A DNA stretch of 64,000 nucleotides from JALEFZ01 sp039817415 (GTDB lineage: Bacteria; Bacteroidota; Bacteroidia; J057): the NCBI GenBank assembly GCA_039817415.1, contig JBCBVV010000028.1, positions 1 through 64,000 of the forward strand, read 5' to 3'. The notes beneath the pieces were generated by a model, which did no database searches, was not told the DNA's origin, and worked only from the letters and a program-made list of their open reading frames with translations. Below are positions 17,757-27,603 of the stretch, piece after piece. Numbering within the stretch: the first letter of the stretch is position 1; the number at the start of each line of letters is the position of its first letter. The translations under genes were made by a program, and so were the position numbers.

Positions 17757-19706
17757 TTACCAAATAACTGCATACTTCAAAGGTTTGCCCTCCAATTCCA
17801 CGACCAATTCCTCCTTGCCCTTGTTCTTTCGGATCAAAGCAACTTGCTTGCTCATCAATTCAATGTAGTACTTCTGCCCATCGATGGCGTAATAGCCGTT
17901 TGGCATTTTTTGAATCTCAGAACCCTCAGCCAATTTATAGCTAATGGCTTGTGCCGAGTCTTGCCCCTCCACATGAATTTTGTGATAGAGTTTGCCCGAT
18001 TTTTCATCGGCAAACATCTGGCTACTCCCTTGCATACCCTCAAAATCAAACATGAAAATAGGATGCTGAGATTTTGGATCAATCTTATAACCCTTTGGTT
18101 TTACTGAATGATCAAGACTCATTTGCTGAAATCCTGCCTCACTAGCCACTCCCTTCGCAAGAGGTTGATCTGTAAAGGTAAAAAGGGCAGCGCCTCTAGG
18201 GCGAAAAGAACCATCTCCTCGATCATGCCACATAGGAGTCGCATTGATGAAATCCCCTCGCCACATGCATACTAGGTTTTGGCGCTTCATATCATAGATA
18301 TAGTTCATTCCGGAAGGATCCCCAACGGCTAAATTGTGTGTCAGTCGGCGTTTTCTATCCCCTTCAAAGTCAAGGAATGCTCTTAACAGCCTCGGATTCT
18401 TGCCCGCATCTACAAAAATGGGGGAGACCATTCTTTTGGAAGTGGGATAAGAATCATATGCATGAAGGGCCTTTTCATAGGTTCCAGCCTTACTGACATA
18501 CAGGCCTAGACCAGGATTCATCCAGCCAGAGGACTTATAATGATACAGCTCAAAGGGATACTCTCCCGCAGTCAATTTCAATTGCGCCTTGTCATCTCTC
18601 CAACTTCCCCCTCTTTGATGGTCTATCAGGGTATTTTCTCCAACTTTGAAAACCACTCCACCTCTAAATGGAATTCTGAAGGTGTAATCACCTGCTTCCT
18701 CTACCTTCATCTTTCCCTTAAACACCATGGCATAATGGTCCTCCAAGCCTGCCACATTACAATCAATTATGTCTACCATTCCAGTAGACAAGGGCTCGGC
18801 ATTCCCATCGAGGAATTCTTCCACCAATCCATAGTCTCCTTCGAAAGTAGTATAAGAGATATGATGGAGGGAAACCTCAGGGTCTTTGAGGTTGGTGATT
18901 CGGATATTTTTAAAGGCCACTGGGCCATGATCTCCTTGGATCATCAGAGGACCTTTTGCCACTTCATTCTTCTCGATAGGGCCGCCGGTTGGAAGGGGCA
19001 CTTCTACATGTTGGTGAATTCTCACCCCATTTAGGTCTACAAAAACAAATTTGGCATTCGAAATTTTATTTCCCGCTTTGTCAAACTTAGGAGCTTGAAA
19101 GAGGATATGGATATGTTGCCATAATCCAGGTGCCTTAGCTGGGTTAGAGGAAGGTGCTTTTCCGCGATAAATCTGCCCAGGTGTATTCTCCCAATTGCGA
19201 TAAATACCACCTATATCCGAAAAGGATGGATTTTTCACCCCCCAACTGTCGAAAAGCTGGACCTCGTACCTCCCTTGAAGATAAATTCCTGAGTTGGAGC
19301 CCTTAGGAAGCATCACATCTGCCTCAAACTCCAAATCACCATGTTCCCAACTGCTCAGGAGATGGTCCTTCTGGTCCTTGGTATTCATATTCAGAAGGAT
19401 ACCCGTTCCTCCTTCAAACTCGACTGCTTTAGGCGGAGGGGGTGGAACGACAATAGGTGCTTTAGCCTTCTTTTTCTTCTTCTTTTTCTTTTTGCCCTTT
19501 ACCTCCTCTAAGGATGCAGCTTGAGGGGCTGGAGCCTCATGTTCATGTACATCCACGTTGGGGTTCATCATGACCGAACCCACGATTTGCCAATTACCAG
19601 CTTGCGATTGGAAATCGGAAAGGTCTGTAAGAGGGAGAGTTCGCTGTCCATAAACCATCCCTCCTAATAGCAATCCACACACAAGTGCAGGGATAAAATG
19701 CTTCAT
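17757..19706 (-). CDS. Secreted DUF1080 (3-keto-disaccharide hydrolase-like) and PA14 domain protein
   Basis: The 649-residue product has a signal peptide (MKHFIPALVCGLLLGGMVYG), then a run of nine lysines and a proline string, then a DUF1080/LamG-like jelly roll (GILLNMN, FEADVMLPKGSNSGIYLQGRYEVQ). DUF1080 members are linked to hydrolysis of 3-keto-glycosides. A PA14-type carbohydrate-binding module follows at about residues 305-410 (YTFRIPFRGGVVFKVG, ELYHYKSSGWMNPGLGLYVS). The C-terminal third resembles parts of propeller/cytochrome proteins of the same gene neighbourhoods. It is followed at once by the cytochrome c propeller gene, so the pair may act together on oxidised sugars outside the inner membrane; that joint role is inference. 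Confidence 0.8.
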   Translation of the reverse strand: MKHFIPALVCGLLLGGMVYGQRTLPLTDLSDFQSQAGNWQIVGSVMMNPNVDVHEHEAPAPQAASLEEVKGKKKKKKKKKAKAPIVVPPPPPKAVEFEGGTGILLNMNTKDQKDHLLSSWEHGDLEFEADVMLPKGSNSGIYLQGRYEVQLFDSWGVKNPSFSDIGGIYRNWENTPGQIYRGKAPSSNPAKAPGLWQHIHILFQAPKFDKAGNKISNAKFVFVDLNGVRIHQHVEVPLPTGGPIEKNEVAKGPLMIQGDHGPVAFKNIRITNLKDPEVSLHHISYTTFEGDYGLVEEFLDGNAEPLSTGMVDIIDCNVAGLEDHYAMVFKGKMKVEEAGDYTFRIPFRGGVVFKVGENTLIDHQRGGSWRDDKAQLKLTAGEYPFELYHYKSSGWMNPGLGLYVSKAGTYEKALHAYDSYPTSKRMVSPIFVDAGKNPRLLRAFLDFEGDRKRRLTHNLAVGDPSGMNYIYDMKRQNLVCMWRGDFINATPMWHDRGDGSFRPRGAALFTFTDQPLAKGVASEAGFQQMSLDHSVKPKGYKIDPKSQHPIFMFDFEGMQGSSQMFADEKSGKLYHKIHVEGQDSAQAISYKLAEGSEIQKMPNGYYAIDGQKYYIELMSKQVALIRKNKGKEELVVELEGKPLKYAVIW

Positions 19707-19779
19707 ATGAGTAGTAGTGTTTTTTGAAAGATATACAATTTAGTGGATTTAGGGGAGGTATAGAAGCCTTATTATGAGA

Positions 19780-21213
19780 TTAGAGTTCGATTCCCCAAAC
19801 CACTGGCATCACAAAATAGATCAAGCAAAATATGACAAGAATTGATACGATGTTTAACCAAAAACCTGTCCTTATCATATCTGGAATGGTGTATAGTCCA
19901 GATCCAAAAGATATTGCGTTGGGAGCTGTAGCAACCGGTAACATGAAGGCACAGGAGGAGGCCAGACAGGCTCCTACCATCAAGGCAATAGGATTCATTC
20001 CTATAGCAGGGCCTAATTCAGCCAACAAGGGCATCATCAAGGTACAGGTTGCCATGTTAGAAGTAATTTCCGTTAAGAAATTGACGAAAGTGATCAGTAA
20101 AATAAGCACCAACCAAGGGGGCAAACTAGATATCCCTACCATTCTCTCTCCTAACCAAGTAGCTAGTCCAGAAGACTGAAATCCTGCTGCAATCGAAAAA
20201 CCCGCTCCAAATAATAATATCACATCCCAGGGAATCTGAACAGCCTTTTGCCAACTCAACAAAGCCCCGTCTTTTGCCTTAGCTGGTATAAAAAACAAGG
20301 GAAAAATTCCGATCAGAATGATATGTGTATCATTCAACTGAGGAAGGAAAAGATTGAGCACGTACTTTCTGATGATCCAGGCAATGGCAACTCCTATGAA
20401 GAGAGCCAGAATCCATTTTTCTTCCCATCCAATCTTACCAAGGGTTGTCAGCTTCTTTTTGATGTTGGCTTTTCCAGCTGAAAGGGAAATATTTTCCAGT
20501 TTGAAGGCAACTCGAACCAAATACTGCCAAAGAAAACCAATCAACAAAACCGATGCAGGCATTCCGACTCCCATCCACTTAACAAAACTAATGTCGGTCT
20601 GTAGATACTTTTCCGCCGCACCAACAAAGATGAGATTGGTAGGAGTCCCCACAAGGGTAGCTAGCCCTCCAATAGAAGCAGAGTAAGCAATGGCGAGTAT
20701 TAAGGCTTTTCCAAAATTTTTGTCTACCCCTTCACCCTGCTCAATCAACTGGCTGATCAAGGCCAGTGCAATTGGCAGCATTAATACTGTTGTGGCGGTA
20801 TTGGAAATCCACATGGACAATAAGGCCGTTGCCAGCATAAATCCCAGGATCACGCTGTGAAGACTCCCACCTAAACGCACCACGATGTTTAAGGCAATAC
20901 GTTCATGGAGACGCCATTCCTCCATGGCTCTTGCCAGCATAAAACCACCAATAAAAAGATAAAGCAGTTTATTGGCATAGGGAAGGGTGGCCTCCTCCAT
21001 GCTAGTCGCACCCGAAATAGGAAATAGGATCAATGGCAATAAAGAGGTAACCCCAATGGGAATCACCTCACTTACCCACCAGACAGCAATCCAACAAGTT
21101 CCTGCCAACAGCATTCGCCCTTCATTGGCTAAACCTTCAAAGGGAATGAAGTAGCCAACTCCTACAAACAATAGGGGTCCTAAAAGAAGAAAAATGAGCT
21201 GCTGAGCTTTCAT
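19780..21213 (-). CDS. SLC13/DASS-family sodium:anion symporter
   Basis: The 477-residue, very hydrophobic protein has about 11 membrane segments. Both helix-hairpin signatures of divalent-anion:sodium symporters are visible: SNTATT near residue 135 for the first half and VATAPNAI near residue 425 for the second. The N-terminal EVIPIGVTSLLP segment is also typical. Family members carry dicarboxylates, citrate or sulfate with sodium; the sequence does not decide which. It is 73 nt upstream of the DUF1080/PA14 gene on the same strand and could be the first gene of that operon. The WYL regulator gene ends 32 nt upstream on the same strand, so read-through from it is possible. Confidence 0.88.
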   Translation of the reverse strand: MKAQQLIFLLLGPLLFVGVGYFIPFEGLANEGRMLLAGTCWIAVWWVSEVIPIGVTSLLPLILFPISGATSMEEATLPYANKLLYLFIGGFMLARAMEEWRLHERIALNIVVRLGGSLHSVILGFMLATALLSMWISNTATTVLMLPIALALISQLIEQGEGVDKNFGKALILAIAYSASIGGLATLVGTPTNLIFVGAAEKYLQTDISFVKWMGVGMPASVLLIGFLWQYLVRVAFKLENISLSAGKANIKKKLTTLGKIGWEEKWILALFIGVAIAWIIRKYVLNLFLPQLNDTHIILIGIFPLFFIPAKAKDGALLSWQKAVQIPWDVILLFGAGFSIAAGFQSSGLATWLGERMVGISSLPPWLVLILLITFVNFLTEITSNMATCTLMMPLLAELGPAIGMNPIALMVGACLASSCAFMLPVATAPNAISFGSGLYTIPDMIRTGFWLNIVSILVIFCLIYFVMPVVWGIEL

Positions 21214-21245
21214 AAGTGTAGGTCCTAAGCCGTAAATAAAGGAAA

Positions 21246-22256
21246 TTATTCCTTATAGCGATCAGAGGCGGCTGTTAACCTTCGTTGAATCAGCTTCTTT
21301 AAGGGTTCAGGGGACACCACTTTTATTTTTTCCCCAAGTGCCATGATTTCCCTCTCTAATTCGTAATTGATTCTTACCCTTAGTGAAATAAGGGTTCCAT
21401 TTTCATCCTGACGGACGATTTCCTGTGAAGAATGAAAGGGTTTCGTAAGGTGATAAGGCGCTTGTTTATTGGTTAACAAAAGTAGCACTTCCTGAACTTC
21501 TTCTCCAGGTTGGACAGTAACCCCAATTACATCTCTGAAGTGGGCCTCTATATTGAAGCTTTGATTGGATTGAAAAGGAATGAATTTTTCACGTAGAGAT
21601 TTGATTCGGTCAAGGCCCCATCTAATAATTCTCCCACTTTCATGATCCATCCCCAATACATACCATCTGTTTCTATATTCCTTCAAATAGTAAGGATGTA
21701 ACACATATCTACTTGTATGGGCATCTCCGAAGGTTTTGTATTCGATTTCTAATGGTTGCCTCTCTAAAATAGCCTGATAGATTGGGTCGAGATATTCTAA
21801 GCCTGTAAGGTGTTCATTCTTTTCCAGGCTAATGACGGATTCCTCCTGCTGCCCCATGCTGCTTAGTCGATCTTCTAACTTCTGAACAAGCCCTGTTAAA
21901 TCCTTAAAAGCATCGAAGCCCTTGAATTGCCTTAAGACCTCCACGGCTGAAGATAACTTTAGGAGTTCTTCATGGGTTAGGGGCATTTTGCTGATGCTGT
22001 AGGATGGATCTTCGTAGGTATAATACTTCCTTTCATAAGTAATGATCGGGGCATTGTATCCCAGGGCATCAGATCTCATCACCTCAATGTCCTTCTGTAT
22101 GGTCCGCTTGCTTACTTTCTTATCCAAGTTTGAAAACTCATATAGTGCTTCGGAACAAGCATCAATCAAATGTTGTAGGGTCCATTTTCTATTTCGATTT
22201 CTAAGGCAATCATCTATGGTTTTGTATCTAATTAGTGCATTTCTAGTAGGTGGCAT
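21246..22256 (-). CDS. WYL-domain transcriptional regulator
   Basis: The 336-residue protein has an N-terminal winged-helix region (about residues 1-75; KVSKRTIQKDIEVMRSD is the recognition part) and a WYL domain (about residues 150-230; LEIEYKTFGD and YYLKEYRNRWYVLGMD). A C-terminal extension follows (LLLLTNKQAPYHLTKPFHSSQ). WYL proteins sense ligands such as nucleotides or nucleic acid fragments and often control stress or phage-defence loci. It lies divergent, 134 bp away, from the unknown gene run that begins at 22391, and directly before the SLC13 gene on its own strand. Which side it controls is not shown by the sequence. Confidence 0.88.
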   Translation of the reverse strand: MPPTRNALIRYKTIDDCLRNRNRKWTLQHLIDACSEALYEFSNLDKKVSKRTIQKDIEVMRSDALGYNAPIITYERKYYTYEDPSYSISKMPLTHEELLKLSSAVEVLRQFKGFDAFKDLTGLVQKLEDRLSSMGQQEESVISLEKNEHLTGLEYLDPIYQAILERQPLEIEYKTFGDAHTSRYVLHPYYLKEYRNRWYVLGMDHESGRIIRWGLDRIKSLREKFIPFQSNQSFNIEAHFRDVIGVTVQPGEEVQEVLLLLTNKQAPYHLTKPFHSSQEIVRQDENGTLISLRVRINYELEREIMALGEKIKVVSPEPLKKLIQRRLTAASDRYKE

Positions 22257-22390
22257 GAACTTTTTTCGAAAAATTCTAAAAAAAATTCATCTACGCAAAA
22301 AGACTGCGCACTTGCCTTTCTTATTTGTGGTGTAGAAGGGAGGATTGATGTGAATCAACCTATGCGGAAAAACCTTCTACCATCCATAGG

Positions 22391-22693
22391 ATGAAAATGC
22401 ACAACTATGACGATGAACGGGAGGCGTTGCTGGCAACGTCTCTTTCTTTTTTTCGCCATCATTTGCCAAAAGGGCCAATAAACACGATTAGCCAAAATAA
22501 CGTCATGCAAATCATTGAGTATTTTCCTCTCTCATATGATGGTAGGGCGTTTTTTTATGCCGTCTTATATTTCTTAAACACGATTCTTACTCCCGTTCAA
22601 TTCTATCCTAATCCTTACTTACCTACTTCATTTTCTTTTGAAGAAGAGGCAGAGGCATGCTTATTGCTCTGTTTGTTAGGGAAATTTAAATGA
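22391..22693 (+). CDS. Small hypothetical protein, first gene next to WYL regulator
   Basis: This 100-residue reading frame has no signal peptide and no recognised domain. It has a polar N-terminus, an aromatic-rich middle (FPLSYDGRAFFYAVLYFLNTILT) and an acidic end (FSFEEEAEACLLLCLLGKFK). It is the only sizeable plus-strand frame between the WYL gene and the larger unknown genes. It could be a genuine small protein or a chance frame; coding quality is moderate. Confidence 0.4.
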   Translation: MKMHNYDDEREALLATSLSFFRHHLPKGPINTISQNNVMQIIEYFPLSYDGRAFFYAVLYFLNTILTPVQFYPNPYLPTSFSFEEEAEACLLLCLLGKFK

Positions 22694-22884
22694 AAGATGA
22701 AGTTCTTTAAATCATTGTAAAGTTTCATCTGTAACCCAGATTTGGCTGGTGAAAATGCGATCTTCAACAATACCAGCTCTGACTTTTCAGTTCTTATAGC
22801 AGCGTAGCGACTTGTGATCTTGTGGGGATGATGTGAAACCAGTTTTCCAATCGTCTTTACATGCATAAGCACACATAACATATC

Positions 22885-24528
22885 ATGATCGACCATCAAA
22901 AACCTACACATCCAATGGAGGAAAAAAATTTTCTAGGGGTTGATTTGCAGCAGTTTGTTACCCAAAACAAGGGAAACTCTATGTATTATCAACCTATCGA
23001 GCGCCCAGGCGCCCTTGGCCAAGAAAGCCCTGCTTTTTCTACTGACAGCACCCAAATGGAGCCTGATTTTTTCATCGCTCCTATACAAGGCAAGATTGAT
23101 GTACTCACCACCAGCATCATCGAACAAATTTCTCGCAAACTTAGCTTTGCCAGCCTTCCTTCAAGGGATGAAATTGATGCCTACGAACTTGGAGAATTGG
23201 TAGCTACCTACGGAAGTGAAGGTGCTCCTAATGGAGAACTATTCAAGCAATCTCTTCAGGAAATGGGATTGACAGCTGTGCTAAGAGAAGTAGCGCGCAA
23301 GCTGAACGAAACACGCTTGAGTTTAATTGATAGGGCGATTTTAAGTCAGCCTACTCTTGCCATGTACACCTACTTCCGTGCGATTGTAGGTTTTAACCTA
23401 AAAGATGTAGAAGGAATCATATCGAATGTTCATTCTTCTTTGGTGAAAATCAAGAGAGGCTTGAACCTGGAATTGGTGGACGTGGTCATTGATACCCAGT
23501 ACTTGGATGCCAATGAGGTTGATAGAGCCTTTCTAAAGGAAAAGCTAGGCAATCATAAATTTTCCTACAAAGAGGGAGAACCAGCCAAGGTAATCGAAGA
23601 ACTTTACAACAACCGCAAAAAGGGTGGAGATCTATATTACAAGGTGGAAGAATTCCTGGCATCGGGTGTGGTAAAGGTTCCACCTAGCGCAAATAGAGAT
23701 GTCTTGATTGAGCAGATGGTCAAATATCTGATTGGAGCCGGATTTGCCCCACAGCCGGTTGCCCCACTTAGCCAGCCAATGGGAGTAAGCCTTGAAGGGA
23801 ATGAGGCCGAACAAACCGCAGAAGAAGGACTTGATGCAAGCCCAATTCAAGAAGGCAGTCAGGAGGAGGTTCAAGAAGAGCAAGTTGAGGAAGTAGTAGA
23901 AGAAGCGCCTAAATCTGAGTACCAGGTTGAAGGGCGAATCGTAAACAGCAGCGAAAATCCAATTGTCGGAATCAAGGTTCGCGCATGGGACAAGGACACC
24001 TTTGGAAAAAATGACCTGTTAGGAGAAGAAACGCTCACAGATGAAAAAGGCTATTATGTTATTCCTTACACAGCAGAAGATTTCATGGATGGAGGAAGAG
24101 AAAGAGGAGGAGCAGCTGATATCATGATTCATGTTATTGATGAAAGAGGACGCATAATCGCCAGATCCAAAGTTCATAAGGATGTACCTAAGCATTTCAT
24201 GATCAATCTGAAAGTAGCCGAACTGGATGACTTTTCCGAAAAGCTAGTAGGTATTCCTAAAGAAATTGAAGGGGTACTCTATAGCAAGGATATCCGCAAT
24301 TATAGAGACCTGACCAACGCCCAGGACCAATTGCTAGCGGCTATTGCGACTGCTTCTGATTATGACAGCGACTTAGCCACTAAAATGCAGTGGAAAGAGC
24401 AGGCAAAATTAGCCAACAGAGGAAGATTGGATGAACTAAGAATTCTTCAAGATAGCCTGAAAATCCAGATTAAAAATACAGAGGAAAGCGCTGAAGAGAC
24501 TACTGAAATGCCTTCAGCTGACCTATAA
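22885..24528 (+). CDS. Unknown protein with a transthyretin-like/CarboxypepD-reg-like domain
   Basis: The 547-residue protein has no signal peptide. A helical N-terminal part (about residues 40-290) is followed by a Glu-rich linker (about 310-345), a beta-sandwich of about 90 residues resembling carboxypeptidase regulatory-like (transthyretin-type) domains (YQVEGRIVNSSENPIVGIKV, then GYYVIPYT), and a helical C-terminus that ends acidic. Such domains usually stabilise extracellular or structural proteins, but nothing here signals export through Sec. A second ATG at 22915 could also be the start. The next gene begins 44 nt downstream on the same strand. I do not recognise the family. Confidence 0.8.
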   Translation: MIDHQKPTHPMEEKNFLGVDLQQFVTQNKGNSMYYQPIERPGALGQESPAFSTDSTQMEPDFFIAPIQGKIDVLTTSIIEQISRKLSFASLPSRDEIDAYELGELVATYGSEGAPNGELFKQSLQEMGLTAVLREVARKLNETRLSLIDRAILSQPTLAMYTYFRAIVGFNLKDVEGIISNVHSSLVKIKRGLNLELVDVVIDTQYLDANEVDRAFLKEKLGNHKFSYKEGEPAKVIEELYNNRKKGGDLYYKVEEFLASGVVKVPPSANRDVLIEQMVKYLIGAGFAPQPVAPLSQPMGVSLEGNEAEQTAEEGLDASPIQEGSQEEVQEEQVEEVVEEAPKSEYQVEGRIVNSSENPIVGIKVRAWDKDTFGKNDLLGEETLTDEKGYYVIPYTAEDFMDGGRERGGAADIMIHVIDERGRIIARSKVHKDVPKHFMINLKVAELDDFSEKLVGIPKEIEGVLYSKDIRNYRDLTNAQDQLLAAIATASDYDSDLATKMQWKEQAKLANRGRLDELRILQDSLKIQIKNTEESAEETTEMPSADL

Positions 24529-24572
24529 CCTGCATCATTTTTCTTTACCTCATTTTTATTTCAAACAAGACA

Positions 24573-25643
24573 ATGGAACAAAATCAGATACAAGCAGCTT
24601 TGATGCAGGCCTACCTTCACGCCCTGCCAAGAAGCGTACAGCCAGAAGTAGCCAGAGACCCGGTCAAAAACGTATTCTTCAACGAACCCGTAAACTTCGA
24701 CCATCAGAATACCTTCGGCTTTCTACAATCTGCTGATTATGGAAGAAGCAATGTAAGCGCCAAGAATATCAGAAATGCAGCTACCCTGTATGCGATCATG
24801 ATAATCGGAGATGAAATGGGCGTATTCCGTGTAGCAGATGCGATTTTAAAATATGTAACGATGGGCTTCATTGATGTCGAGTCTAATGCGACCTCTACCC
24901 GTGTATACAACTACATGAAACTGCGTGAGCACAGAACTACCGCAGAAGAAAGAGCAATGTTTTACAAGCAGGTGTTCAACCTGGGGAATGGGCAAACGCC
25001 TGAAGGTATGCCTACCAATCGCAATTTCTGGCCCCTAATGGAATCCCTCTTCCACCACACCAAGGAATACTTAAGTAAGTATGAGTTAAGCGACTCTCCT
25101 TCCAAAATTTCACAAGCAGCCCTTCGTCAGTTGATCAAGGACCTCCAGCACAATCTTTCTCGTGCTGCTTCTGGTATGGTGAAGTTGTACGTTCCTGAGA
25201 TTTATGCACACTTAGAGGATGCTATTCAGATCATTGATGCCCCTGAAATCAAAGATCAACTAGGAATGGGAATGGGTCGTGAGTTGTGGAATGTAGTTGA
25301 GCAAGTGAGCATGGAAGAGTTTGGGTATTATCCTAATACTTCCGCCCTTCGCACAGTTGCTGTTGCGGCCAGAGAGGTCATGAATGACATCGCTTCCTAT
25401 ACAGATGGCAGCTTCGACAACAATGACTTTCAGAATTTCATGCAGCATGTTGAAGCCCTGATTATAGCCCAGAATTTGCTAGAACTTCGTCAGGACAAAC
25501 CTCAACAGCGCATGGCCAAAAGAAGCGAAGTTTTCCAGGGACTGTCTAGTGGCGCCCCCAAAACAAACGGATTCGTTGCCAGCAATGGTCATTCGAATGG
25601 TTATGAAGAACCTGAGATCGTAGAGGACGACTGGAATTTCTAG
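24573..25643 (+). CDS. Unknown helical cytoplasmic protein
   Basis: The 356-residue product has no signal peptide or membrane segment. It looks all-helical, with a well conserved-looking core (AATLYAIMIIGDEMGVFRVA, then LKYVTMGFIDVESNATSTRV) and a disordered tail with GHSNGYEEPEIVEDDW. The C-terminal DDW-F ending and Gly/Asn linker suggest a protein-interaction tail. It lies between the two 547-residue unknown proteins with short spacers (44 and 89 nt), so it is probably a component of the same complex or pathway. No enzyme motif was found. Confidence 0.8.
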   Translation: MEQNQIQAALMQAYLHALPRSVQPEVARDPVKNVFFNEPVNFDHQNTFGFLQSADYGRSNVSAKNIRNAATLYAIMIIGDEMGVFRVADAILKYVTMGFIDVESNATSTRVYNYMKLREHRTTAEERAMFYKQVFNLGNGQTPEGMPTNRNFWPLMESLFHHTKEYLSKYELSDSPSKISQAALRQLIKDLQHNLSRAASGMVKLYVPEIYAHLEDAIQIIDAPEIKDQLGMGMGRELWNVVEQVSMEEFGYYPNTSALRTVAVAAREVMNDIASYTDGSFDNNDFQNFMQHVEALIIAQNLLELRQDKPQQRMAKRSEVFQGLSSGAPKTNGFVASNGHSNGYEEPEIVEDDWNF

Positions 25644-25732
25644 TCTATTCTGCCATCCATTAGTCAATACTGCATCTCATACTGCTTGCAGATTGTTTAC
25701 GATCAAAGGATTTTTCAAAAGAATCAGGAAAA

Positions 25733-27376
25733 ATGAATACACATTCTGTCCAACAAAAGGCCTTTACCTATCAGGAGGAGACTTTCAGTGAACGTGAGTT
25801 CTGGAATCGCCTGCTGGCAGTATTGCCTGATATAGTGGAGACCTTTTCGGCTAACTTCAATCCTTTTCCAGTAGAATATTTACAGGAAGAAAATGAAGAG
25901 GAGCCCCATGAGAAAGGGGTACAACTCCACAACCAATTGTATACGGCTTCTCAACTGATGAGTAACCTTGCCTCCGCAAATGGAGCGAGTTTACCTCACG
26001 CTTTTGATCCAAATCGAGTTGAATTCGCAGGTAAAAACGCCCTCATTTCCTTGTTGAGAAGAATTGCCAACCTGACCTTTTCCAAAAATACACTGGATAT
26101 TCTAAGGGATAATCCTAAGGAAATGGCCAAGGCGCTTCATGATAGCATTCTACGCATCATCAACTTACCTAGGGTTCCTTATGAATTATCAGGAGACCTG
26201 GAAACACAGGATTTGATGAAGGCTACCATCGCTCCTTATTTAACCAACTATCAACCAAACAGAAGTTTAACGGATGGTTTGGGTACCATGATGGAAGACC
26301 CTGTAGACGGATTGTTTGAAGACCAAACATTTCGCATCATGCTTTCATCCATCAGTCAGGTACCAGCGGATAAGTCTTTCACATTAGAAAACAATTTCCA
26401 TATCTACACGGAACAGTTGCCCAAAATTGATCTTCAGGGTAAAAAACGTGTAGTTTATCAGCATGCTGAAATGCTTGTTCTTCCCTTCAAACTAAGGGCA
26501 GATCATCCTCATCCACCCAAAAGACCTATTCCAAGGGCCAAAATTCAGGTAACCATACAGGAAACTGAAAACCTGACGGTTTTGCTGGAAAAGGAATATC
26601 GAGTAAAGGAAGTATTTCTGAATACAGCTATTCATTCTATCGTCATTTCCCCAGAAGAGTGTGAAAAACTTCCTCTTAACCAGGATTTGAAGGTGGAGAT
26701 TGTCTTTCGCTATCCTGGAAGAGAAGGCGCTGTATATGGAACCCTTAAAAACCAGTATATCACCCTGGTGGCAGATAAGGTATTTGACAGAGTTGGGGCT
26801 ACCGTGAAAGAAGCCCTTCCGCTAAATGATGTAGTCGAACATAGAAACTATTGGCATAAGATCTGGCGAGGGGGCTACAATGAAGGCCTTCCGTGGACCC
26901 TTAAAGCAGATGTGAAGTACTACATGATCCTTGGGATCGACCAAGATCAAGCAGCAAGATTGGAAACAAGGTTAAAAATTGCAGAGGAATTTTCTTCAGA
27001 AGAAGACTTTTCAGACGAACAATTTTCCTACAAGGCAAAGCTAAAAACAGGCTTGGAACTAACACCAGCCATGTTAAATGACTTACTCCATGAGGAGGGC
27101 TATGATTCCATTAGCCATGCTCAATTGTCTGCTTTGACCTGCCAGGCTTTCCAATCCCAGATGAACAGAGTAGCTCATACACAACTGAGTTTACAAGCCG
27201 AAAGTGGTCAGCAAATCAGTGTGTGGGTCTATCCAGAGGTTGATTATCAGGAGGTATTTCTGCTCAAAATGGGCCAGGTAAATCCTTATGGATTGGTCAT
27301 GGACATGAGCGAAGAGAAAATCGTCTTCCCCCAAGCAGTAAATGTTCACTTTATAGCCACCCAACATGAAGGATAA
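25733..27376 (+). CDS. Unknown protein, third large member of the unknown operon
   Basis: The 547-residue product begins with an acidic helical region, then a helical section (about residues 80-230), a beta-rich middle (about 235-350, with RAKIQVTIQETENLTVLLEK and LKVEIVFRYPG), and a mixed C-terminus ending in a beta section (SVWVYPEVDYQEVFLLKMG). There is no signal peptide and no recognised family. Its last codons overlap the start of the 52-residue gene by 11 nt, so the two are translationally linked. Together with its neighbours it looks like a structural or assembly protein, but that is only inference from its shape. Confidence 0.8.
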   Translation: MNTHSVQQKAFTYQEETFSEREFWNRLLAVLPDIVETFSANFNPFPVEYLQEENEEEPHEKGVQLHNQLYTASQLMSNLASANGASLPHAFDPNRVEFAGKNALISLLRRIANLTFSKNTLDILRDNPKEMAKALHDSILRIINLPRVPYELSGDLETQDLMKATIAPYLTNYQPNRSLTDGLGTMMEDPVDGLFEDQTFRIMLSSISQVPADKSFTLENNFHIYTEQLPKIDLQGKKRVVYQHAEMLVLPFKLRADHPHPPKRPIPRAKIQVTIQETENLTVLLEKEYRVKEVFLNTAIHSIVISPEECEKLPLNQDLKVEIVFRYPGREGAVYGTLKNQYITLVADKVFDRVGATVKEALPLNDVVEHRNYWHKIWRGGYNEGLPWTLKADVKYYMILGIDQDQAARLETRLKIAEEFSSEEDFSDEQFSYKAKLKTGLELTPAMLNDLLHEEGYDSISHAQLSALTCQAFQSQMNRVAHTQLSLQAESGQQISVWVYPEVDYQEVFLLKMGQVNPYGLVMDMSEEKIVFPQAVNVHFIATQHEG

Positions 27377-27524
27377 CCAAGGAAACCGCTTTCCTGATTT
27401 ATCAGGATACAAGATGTACGATACCGATAAACCTGAAATCTACATGAACGGGGAAAAGGTATTGTTTGACAAGAAAGTTCGCTTAAAGCCCATTTCTCTT
27501 AAGAAAGGAAAAGCAAAAAGCTGA
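27366..27524 (+). CDS. Small basic protein overlapping the preceding gene
   Basis: This 52-residue gene starts at ATG 27366, 11 nt inside the end of the previous gene, in another frame, and stops at TGA 27522-27524. The product reads sensibly (NGEKVLFDKKVRLKPISLKK) and is lysine-rich, in contrast to the very acidic protein that follows. Overlap, length and coding character support a real small gene that may pair with the acidic partner downstream. Confidence 0.6.
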   Translation: MKDNQGNRFPDLSGYKMYDTDKPEIYMNGEKVLFDKKVRLKPISLKKGKAKS

Positions 27525-27603
27525 GCTCGTACCCGATGCGCCCATGTCTTGACAATTAAGGCCATCGTAATTATTCCAATGACAACATTCAACAGAATGA
27601 TAT

